A stretch of DNA of 11,983 nt from DATJUF01 sp035524095 (lineage in GTDB: Bacteria; Desulfobacterota; Binatia; Binatales; Binataceae): positions 1-11,983 of the forward strand of contig DATKPK010000102.1 in the NCBI GenBank assembly GCA_035524095.1, read 5' to 3'. Positions 7,696-11,983 of the stretch are shown here, piece by piece. The stretch's first letter is position 1; the number at the start of each line of letters is the position of its first letter. Made by a program: the position numbers and the translations under genes. The notes under the pieces are model-generated. The model searched no databases. It was not told where the DNA came from and saw only the letters and a list, made by a program, of their open reading frames with translations.

Positions 7696-7712
7696 AATGG
7701 ACTCATATTATA
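7690..7712 (-). promoter_or_regulatory. Palindrome at start codon plus TATAAT of membrane-protein gene
   Basis: GTCCAT-A-ATGGAC (7690-7702) is a perfect 13-base palindrome containing the ATG of the membrane-protein gene. On the minus strand TATAAT lies just upstream (complement of 7707-7712). No -35 matching at 16-18 bases was found, so promoter activity is uncertain. The palindrome may be a regulator site. Confidence 0.3.
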
Positions 7713-7782
7713 CTTCTTGCGGTCAAATCCCTTCGAACTAGGTAATGAATCAAGTTTATTGGGCGGTCGCCTTAGCTTCCTT

Positions 7783-8451
7783 TCAAGGCCTGCCGCCGAT
7801 CCATAACACCCGGCCGATCGTACTCAAGTCGTCGGGTTTCGCCCTGCTAGGTTCATACGCTGAATTATCGCTGCGGATCAGTAACATCCCATCGCTCTGC
7901 CGCTGAATTCGTTTGATGGCGAGCGTTCCTCCCGCGCGAAAGACGTAAATCCCATCATGGCGGAACCGGCTTTCCCGTAGATCGGCAAGTACAAGATCGC
8001 CCTCGTCAATCGTCGGCGACATCGCATCTCCGACCGCCTCGACCAGGAGCAGTGATCGCGGATCCGTGTTAATCACTCGGCGGAGCCAATCCCCGCGAAA
8101 ACTCAAATAATCAACGATCTGCGAGCTTTGGATCGAGTTACGGTTGCCGCCCGACTTCAAGACATGATTTGGCATGATGATGAATTCGGCAGGTTCGGGC
8201 ACCGCCACTGTCTCTGCCTTTTCTTTAGCTGGCGTTCCTTGCCCCGTCGCCAGCCATTCAACTGACACGCCCGCCGCTTTGGCCAAATTGACCAGGCTGA
8301 TCATCCCGGGCTGGCCACGGCCTGACACCCATTTGTAGATGGCATTATCTGAAACACCCACAGCCCGAGCTAGGTCCGCCACTGATCCAAACTGCTGCAT
8401 GATCAAGCGTAAGCGGCGGCGAAATTCTTCATCTACTACTGTGGTTGACAT
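7783..8451 (-). CDS. Phage-type repressor: HTH (XRE) plus S24 LexA/CI-like peptidase
   Basis: This is a CI/C2-type repressor, 222 aa from the chosen start. Residues 11-70 are the DNA-binding domain, with the helix-turn-helix at about 22-43 (SVADLARAVGVSDNAIYKWV) and the usual VEWLATGQG end. A flexible linker (71-95) leads to the S24 domain. GDAMSPTIDEGD carries Ser145 and LAIKRIQ carries Lys180, the Ser/Lys pair used for self-cleavage. No Ala-Gly or Cys-Gly dipeptide is visible in the linker, so cleavage at a standard site is doubtful. The SFRGDWLRR segment (117-125) recalls repressors of D3112/B3-like transposable phages (family memory). ATG 8451 is chosen because the GTG at 8475 falls inside the predicted -10. 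The gene faces the DnaA-domain/Mor-like pair across overlapping promoters and probably represses both itself and them. Confidence 0.92.
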   Translation of the reverse strand: MSTTVVDEEFRRRLRLIMQQFGSVADLARAVGVSDNAIYKWVSGRGQPGMISLVNLAKAAGVSVEWLATGQGTPAKEKAETVAVPEPAEFIIMPNHVLKSGGNRNSIQSSQIVDYLSFRGDWLRRVINTDPRSLLLVEAVGDAMSPTIDEGDLVLADLRESRFRHDGIYVFRAGGTLAIKRIQRQSDGMLLIRSDNSAYEPSRAKPDDLSTIGRVLWIGGRP

Positions 8452-8467
8452 AATTTTACCACTGTGG
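8435..8467. promoter_or_regulatory. Candidate repressor operator pair
   Basis: ACTACTGTGG (8435-8444) and ACCACTGTGG (8458-8467) are direct copies differing at one base and set 23 bp apart, about two helix turns. Each is centred on CCAC-T-GTGG or CTAC-T-GTGG, a short dyad suited to an HTH dimer. One copy lies between the -35 and -10 of the rightward promoter and at the start site of the leftward one. The other lies beside the rightward -35, inside the first codons of the repressor gene. Binding by the S24 repressor is inferred. Confidence 0.55.
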
Positions 8468-8473
8468 GATAAC
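8445..8473 (+). promoter_or_regulatory. Rightward promoter of the switch (toward DnaA-IV/Mor genes)
   Basis: A perfect TTGACA (8445-8450), a 17-base spacer and GATAAC (8468-8473, 4 of 6) form a strong-looking sigma70 promoter. Transcription would start near 8480 and run to the DnaA-domain gene at 8930, leaving a leader of about 450 bases. An operator copy occupies the spacer. Confidence 0.6.
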
Positions 8474-8497
8474 ACAAATAGTTAAGAGAATCATCAA
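8469..8497 (-). promoter_or_regulatory. Leftward promoter of the repressor gene
   Basis: On the minus strand, TTGATG (complement of 8492-8497, 4 of 6), a 17-base spacer and TGTTAT (complement of 8469-8474, 4 of 6) lie just upstream of the repressor. Transcription would start near 8462, about 11 bases before the ATG and within the operator copy. Its -10 occupies the same bases as the -10 of the rightward promoter, so the two cannot be used at once. Confidence 0.5.
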
Positions 8498-8513
8498 ACA
8501 GTTTAGCGCCGGT

Positions 8514-8756
8514 ATGAAGAATCAAACGTCAGTTAGACATCAGGATCGGTATTCAGTGATATTCTCAGATAGTGTGACGACTTTTGATGACCTTTTATCC
8601 CCACCACGCCGATGGTTTATCAAGAAGCTGAGCGGGATGCGAGCGCAATCCAGGCTTTCTGTGCGTGTACGCATCTCAGAGGACGGGGCGGCTAGCAGTG
8701 CCTGTGTCTGGCGCGCAGGTTCAGATCCCCCCAATGAGCACTCGCAGTCGCCTTAG
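8514..8756 (+). CDS. Doubtful small ORF, 80 aa, first frame after rightward promoter
   Basis: This is the first open frame after the predicted rightward start site, beginning at ATG 8514 and ending at TAG 8756. The product would be a basic 80-residue protein with no recognised domain, signal or membrane segment. No ribosome binding site precedes it. Its position matches where Mu-like phages keep a small Cro/Ner-type repressor, but I see no helix-turn-helix. It may be chance or a decayed gene. Confidence 0.17.
   Translation: MKNQTSVRHQDRYSVIFSDSVTTFDDLLSPPRRWFIKKLSGMRAQSRLSVRVRISEDGAASSACVWRAGSDPPNEHSQSP
8595..8603 (+). promoter_or_regulatory. DnaA-box-like site
   Basis: TTATCCCCA matches the DnaA box TTATCCACA at 8 of 9 bases. 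It lies 327 bases upstream of the gene for a free-standing DnaA box-binding domain. A single such match can occur by chance. Confidence 0.3.
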
Positions 8757-8929
8757 CTCGTTCGATGTGTCTAGACGCAAGGAAGCCCGCAGGAACCTTG
8801 CTGAGAATGGACAGACGTCATGGATACTGAGTTCCCGATCCGGGGACTCCAAGCAAAGGGTGAAGGAAAGTTCGCGCCTTCATCGAGTCCGCAAACGCTC
8901 AAAACAACATAGAAGGGGGGAGTACGCAG

Positions 8930-9313
8930 ATGAGCGAAATGGCGATTCGCCGGTTCATCTCGATTGCTGAAATTCAGCAGGCTGTGGCCGCTGCTTTCAG
9001 TCTTACCCGAGCCGACCTGCTCTCGCGCAGCCGTGAGCAACGCGTCGCATGCGCACGCCATATTGCGATGTATCTTAGCCGCGAGCTGGCTCGTGGGGAG
9101 AACCGCAGTCCCGACGGAACGCGGACCAATCCGCCCGCCTCATATCCGCGTATCGGGATGGCATTCGATCGCGACCATACGAGTGTAATGCACGCGTGTA
9201 ATTCGATTGGGCGCAGATACCGGTCTGATTTGCGCTTCGCCCGGATGGTCGATCGCATTGCCGGCGACGTTCGCGTTCGCGTGGATCACTCCCACGGAAA
9301 GGTGGCAGCCTGA
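8930..9313 (+). CDS. Free-standing DnaA domain IV (DnaA-box-binding) protein
   Basis: The protein consists almost wholly of the C-terminal DNA-binding domain of the replication initiator DnaA (Bac_DnaA_C), without the AAA+ ATPase. Residues 10-56 match its first helices (IAEIQQAVAAAFSLTRADLL, then the basic-loop region REQRVACARHIAMYLSREL). Residues 72-95 match the signature that reads the DnaA box, AFDRDHTSVMHACNSI with Asp82, His83, Thr84. Two departures are seen. About 14 extra polar residues (near 57-70) sit before the signature, and Cys41 replaces an arginine that in E. coli DnaA enters the minor groove. ATG 8930 has GGGGGGAG (8915-8922) with 7 bases of spacing. The Mor-like gene starts 23 bases downstream, presumably in one operon driven by the switch promoter. 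It could be a repressor, a DnaA competitor or an early phage regulator. The domain is certain, the role is open. Confidence 0.88.
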   Translation: MSEMAIRRFISIAEIQQAVAAAFSLTRADLLSRSREQRVACARHIAMYLSRELARGENRSPDGTRTNPPASYPRIGMAFDRDHTSVMHACNSIGRRYRSDLRFARMVDRIAGDVRVRVDHSHGKVAA

Positions 9314-9336
9314 AAATGGGTCATCAGGAGCTCGAA

Positions 9337-9834
9337 ATGAAGCCTTCGGCTCTCGCCCTCGTCAGCGCATCCGGTTCTGGCGCGCTAGCCAATCGCACGC
9401 AGCCTCTTCGCGAGCCCGCGCAATTCCCCAGTGCCAGCGAACGCGGCAGCTTCCACTCGATCCCTCCAGCGAAAACGTCCGTGACCCGGCTCGAAAGGCC
9501 CTCGCTGCTGCAGGAATTAGTTGATCTAATTGGGCAGGATGCCGCGGCCAAGCTGGTCGATATCTTCGGTGGCACCCGGTTGTATATTCCCCATTCACCC
9601 CAAGACGACGACCTTTTGACTGAATCGCTCGGAGCGGAAGCGGCGCTCAAGCTCGCCCGTATCTATGGCGGCGATCGTATCGAGGTACCCAATCCAACGC
9701 CTCGCCGGGCCCGCATTCTGGAATTGCGCGAGACCGGATGCAGCATCGACGCGATCGCACGCAATCTCGGCTGCACGCGCCGCCGTGTGTTTCAGGTACT
9801 CGCCGAAGCCCGCGCCGCAAAAAGGAGCGCCTGA
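9337..9834 (+). CDS. Mor/C-family-like transcription activator with duplicated Mor motif
   Basis: The protein has 165 aa from the chosen start. Residues 1-55 are Ser/Pro/Ala-rich and probably disordered. Two copies of the Mor dimerisation motif follow: residues 61-85 (ending DIFGGTRLYIP) and 94-118 (ending RIYGGDRIEVP). A C-terminal helix-turn-helix lies at about 136-155 (SIDAIARNLGCTRRRVFQVL). Mor and C of phage Mu activate middle and late phage promoters as dimers; one motif per protein is usual, so the tandem copy is notable. The start is ATG 9337, with CAGGAG (9325-9330) and 6 bases of spacing. The in-frame ATG at 9316 lacks a good site. It follows the DnaA-domain gene by 23 bases. The likely role is activation of a target promoter, perhaps elsewhere, because no phage genes lie downstream here. 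Confidence 0.82.
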   Translation: MKPSALALVSASGSGALANRTQPLREPAQFPSASERGSFHSIPPAKTSVTRLERPSLLQELVDLIGQDAAAKLVDIFGGTRLYIPHSPQDDDLLTESLGAEAALKLARIYGGDRIEVPNPTPRRARILELRETGCSIDAIARNLGCTRRRVFQVLAEARAAKRSA

Positions 9835-9854
9835 CAATTAGCGCACGCAATAGC

Positions 9855-9876
9855 CACTCTCACAATCGATAGAGTG
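9855..9876 (+). other. Weak hairpin after the Mor-like gene
   Basis: CACTCT (9855-9860) and AGAGTG (9871-9876) form a 6-bp stem with a 10-base loop, 20 bases after the Mor-like stop. There is no T-run, so it is not a standard terminator. Confidence 0.28.
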
Positions 9877-9887
9877 CACCCGATAAT
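9859..9887 (+). promoter_or_regulatory. Possible promoter for the MscS-type channel gene
   Basis: CTCACA (9859-9864, 4 of 6) and GATAAT (9882-9887, 5 of 6) are separated by 17 bases. The transcript would begin near 9894 with a leader of about 130 bases that contains the strong hairpin at 9941-9979. It is a weak candidate that rests on consensus matching only. Confidence 0.32.
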
Positions 9888-9940
9888 CAACTAGACTATC
9901 AGTCCAAATCCACGCCTCAAATTACGGGAGCTGATCGAAG

Positions 9941-9979
9941 CCCGCCCCTGCGGATGATACTCTGTCCGCTGGGGGCGGG
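9941..9979 (+). terminator. Strong GC-rich hairpin without T-run before the channel gene
   Basis: CCCGCCCC (9941-9948) pairs with GGGGCGGG (9972-9979), and the inner GCGGA (9950-9954) pairs with TCCGC (9965-9969) across a small internal loop, leaving a 10-base loop. Thirteen pairs make it very stable. No T-run follows, so it may be a factor-assisted terminator of the DnaA-IV/Mor unit, a leader structure of the channel mRNA, or a site acting as DNA. Confidence 0.45.
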
Positions 9980-10022
9980 AATCGGCTATCAGTGCCGCAC
10001 TTCCTGCACCATCAAAGCCATC

Positions 10023-11983
10023 ATGGTGTCAGGCAAGTATCCGTCCAGCCCGCGCAAGATCCGCTCGCGCCGATATCGAAGCTTGGCTTCGCTCGAGACC
10101 GGTGCCCGCCGACTGCTTAGACTCCTGTTCTTGTTGGGGATGGTGGCCGTAATCGCCGTCATTGGCCGCCAAGCATGCGCGCAGAGCCAGTCCGCCATTC
10201 CCTCGCCGCCGGTCAACTCGCCCGCGCAAACTGCACCATCGCCAGCCGCGACGATACTACCGACCGCGGCGGCCGCGCTCGGCGCAGCTGCGACACTCCC
10301 ACAGGCTAATGACGTTATTACCTATCTTGGTGAAGTAGTCAGTTGGTATCGCGATCGTGACAAAGAAGCATCATTGGCCCGCGAACCAGCCGAGGCGTTG
10401 ATTGCCGCTGACGACCGCCGCATAGCCGGCAATATCGTGAATCTGGCCTTCGACGCCGCCCGCGCTGCCGTCCCTATCAGCCATAATTCTACTCCGATCA
10501 GCGCGAATCACGCCAAAACTGCCGCCAAGAATTCGCTTGCGTCATCCAAAAATCCGATTGGCGAAGGCGATGACCTTGAAACCCTCGGGGCGAAGACGTC
10601 CGAGCTTCGGGCTCTGCTCGACAAGGACAAAATACAGGTAGCGGATCTTAAGGGGCGTCTGCAGCGTGCGCCCAGTCAAGATCGCACATTATTGCAGCAA
10701 TCACTCGCTAACGCTCAGGCTCGTCTTCAACTTGATCAGTCGCGCCTCGACGCGGTCAGCGCTATTGCGGCATTCGAGTCGGGTGAACATATGAGCGAGT
10801 CAGGTTCACCCAACACCCTCGACGGTCAGATAGACGAGTTGCAGCGTTCGGTTGCGCCAGCCCTCGACCAGCAACAATCGGCCGCGGCCTCTACTCCGGG
10901 TACTTCCAGCTACAGCAATACAGAACCCGTCGGCCTGCTTTCAAATGTCCGTTTGCTAATCCAGTTGATGCGCAAAGAGGATGCGCTACAACAAGCGATC
11001 ACTCAGACAACCGCTTTGCGTACGGCAGCCGCTCGATATCACGCGCCATTGGCCGAAGCCGCTGCCGATGTTTACGATCAAGCACTGCAAGTGGCAAAGG
11101 AAGCCACCACGGGTGACTACGCCACGATTCGCAAGAAGAGCAGCGAATTTCAGGCGCTCGCTGCTCTGCATAAGGCGATCGTTCCTGCGCTGCTGCCCCT
11201 CGCCAAGCAGGACGTCCTGTTGAATCTTTATGTCTCCAACCTCGAACGATGGCGCGGACTGGTCGGCGAAAGAATCAAAGATGAGCTCCGCGCACTCGTC
11301 GTGAGCCTCAGCGCGTTTGGCCTGCTACTCGCGATCGTCGCGGGTGGCTCGATCATCTGGCGGCAGCTGACCTTCCGTTACGTCCAGGACTTCCAGCGCC
11401 GCCATATCCTGATGCAGTTGCGGCGCGTCACCGTTGGGATCGTCGTCGCGCTCATTCTCATTTTCGGCTTCGCCAGCGAGCTCGGCACGCTCGGTACTGT
11501 TCTGGGCTTTGCCGCCGCTGGCATCGCACTCGCGCTACAAAATGTAATCCTGTCCCTGGCCGGCTACTTCTATGTCAGCGGCCGGTTCGGTATCCGCGTG
11601 GCCGATCGTATTCAATTATCTGGAATTACCGGCGATGTACTGGAGATCGGTCTTTTCCGGCTCACTATGATGGAACTGAGTAATGACGACTTCGGCTTGC
11701 AACCTACTGGCCGCGTCGTCGTCTTCCCGAACTCAGTCGTCTTTCAGCCCAACGGTAATTTTTTCAAGCAATTGCCGGGTTCGAGCTTTATGTGGAATGA
11801 ATTGCGCCTGACCCTCACGCCCGATTGTGACTATCGGCTTGCCGAGAAGAGAATCCTGGAAGTCGTCAATGGCGTCTTCGCCCGCTATCGCGATACTATT
11901 CAGCGCGAGTCTCGCAGGGTCGAATTGGATCTGAATATACGATTCGAAATGCCCAAGCCCCAAAGCCGTATCGAGCTTCGCAC
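10023..11983 (+). CDS. MscS-family mechanosensitive channel with large N-terminal domain (3' end outside window)
   Basis: MscS-family channels open under membrane tension to release solutes during osmotic downshock. The reading frame stays open for 653 codons and runs off the window. Residues 1-55 form a signal peptide with an Arg-rich start and hydrophobic core LLRLLFLLGMVAVIAVIG (32-49), ending near ACAQS. Residues 55-420 form an Ala/Gln-rich extracytoplasmic domain with coiled-coil stretches (about 185-260). Membrane helices follow at about 424-446 and 466-487, then the pore helix region LGTVLGFAAAGIALALQNV (about 490-510). After it come the MscS beta-domain segment VADRIQLSGITGDVLEIGLF and the start of the cytoplasmic cage. 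ATG 10023 has no clear ribosome binding site; an in-frame ATG at 9954 lies inside a strong hairpin and would add 23 residues before the signal peptide. The size suggests an MscK-like or YbiO-like multidomain channel. The family is certain, the start is not. Confidence 0.9.
   Translation, partial: MVSGKYPSSPRKIRSRRYRSLASLETGARRLLRLLFLLGMVAVIAVIGRQACAQSQSAIPSPPVNSPAQTAPSPAATILPTAAAALGAAATLPQANDVITYLGEVVSWYRDRDKEASLAREPAEALIAADDRRIAGNIVNLAFDAARAAVPISHNSTPISANHAKTAAKNSLASSKNPIGEGDDLETLGAKTSELRALLDKDKIQVADLKGRLQRAPSQDRTLLQQSLANAQARLQLDQSRLDAVSAIAAFESGEHMSESGSPNTLDGQIDELQRSVAPALDQQQSAAASTPGTSSYSNTEPVGLLSNVRLLIQLMRKEDALQQAITQTTALRTAAARYHAPLAEAAADVYDQALQVAKEATTGDYATIRKKSSEFQALAALHKAIVPALLPLAKQDVLLNLYVSNLERWRGLVGERIKDELRALVVSLSAFGLLLAIVAGGSIIWRQLTFRYVQDFQRRHILMQLRRVTVGIVVALILIFGFASELGTLGTVLGFAAAGIALALQNVILSLAGYFYVSGRFGIRVADRIQLSGITGDVLEIGLFRLTMMELSNDDFGLQPTGRVVVFPNSVVFQPNGNFFKQLPGSSFMWNELRLTLTPDCDYRLAEKRILEVVNGVFARYRDTIQRESRRVELDLNIRFEMPKPQSRIELR

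Larger units (their letters stand above)
8476..8929. other. Leader/intergenic region of the switch (454 bases)
   Basis: No confident gene is present. An open frame at 8514-8756 (80 codons, ATG, no ribosome binding site) is listed separately as doubtful. A DnaA-box-like TTATCCCCA lies at 8595-8603. A near-palindrome TGCGT-GT-ACGCA lies at 8662-8673. GGTTCAGATCC near 8718 recalls a tRNA T-arm but no tRNA can be folded around it. The region ends in a strong GGGGGGAG ribosome binding site (8915-8922). It may be an untranslated leader or hold a degraded early gene. Confidence 0.5.

Noticed and set aside
8452..8475. Upstream GTG start for the S24 repressor (adds 8 residues)
   Set aside because: The GTG lies within the predicted -10 and upstream of the likely start site; the ATG at 8451 fits normal family length.
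8690..8740. tRNA-like 3' end (GGTTCAGATCC followed by CCCC), possible tRNA or attachment-site remnant
   Set aside because: The position that is almost always A in the T-loop is G, the stem pairs poorly, and no matching acceptor 5' strand or anticodon arm lies upstream. No second copy was noticed in the window.
8665..8970. 101-codon plus-strand frame before and into the DnaA-domain gene
   Set aside because: It overlaps the start of a well-signalled gene in another frame, is low-complexity and basic, and has no ribosome binding site.
9989..10216. Minus-strand frames over the start of the channel gene
   Set aside because: They are antisense to the signal peptide region of a clear MscS-family frame and resemble no known protein.

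Overview
The window looks like chromosomal DNA of a moderately GC-rich Gram-negative bacterium. Pointers are the C4-type DksA-family protein, Ppk1, an MscS-type channel with a signal peptide and a large extracytoplasmic domain, and strong AGGAGG-type ribosome binding sites. The pairing of an N-acyl-D-amino-acid deacylase-like amidohydrolase with an atypical crotonase would fit soil Proteobacteria or a Binatota/Desulfobacterota-like lineage, but the lineage is a guess. No rRNA, tRNA, CRISPR array, insertion sequence or integrase was seen.

Left third (1-4100): a minus-strand pair, a DksA/TraR-family RNA polymerase regulator (479-1111) followed by a small PRC-barrel-like protein (176-433), is divergent from ppk1, polyphosphate kinase (1491-3800). 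The 379-base divergent region holds a good sigma70-type promoter for ppk1 and a hairpin covering the ribosome binding site and GTG start of the dksA-like gene. Both divergent genes belong to families tied to nutrient stress.

Middle (4000-7800): a metal-dependent amidohydrolase (4127-5866) has its own promoter, leader hairpin, strong ribosome binding site and a textbook terminator. It converges on a two-gene minus-strand unit: a crotonase lacking both glutamates of enoyl-CoA hydratase (6262-7080), and an unidentified 91-residue protein starting 2 bases after it (5984-6259). A five-helix membrane protein (7150-7695) follows.

Right-centre (7783-9834), the most interesting part: a phage-type repressor with an N-terminal HTH and a C-terminal S24 peptidase (minus) faces a plus-strand pair encoding a free-standing DnaA domain IV protein and a Mor-like activator with an internally duplicated Mor motif. 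Two face-to-face promoters, one with a perfect TTGACA, overlap completely just upstream of the repressor. They are threaded by two copies of a 10-bp near-palindrome spaced 23 bp apart. This is the layout of a lambda-like genetic switch. No phage structural, transposase or integrase gene accompanies it, so it is either the regulatory stump of a Mu/D3112-like prophage or a domesticated switch.

Right end (9835-11983): a short region with strong hairpins leads into an MscS-family mechanosensitive channel gene that runs off the window. It has a signal peptide and a long coiled-coil periplasmic domain.
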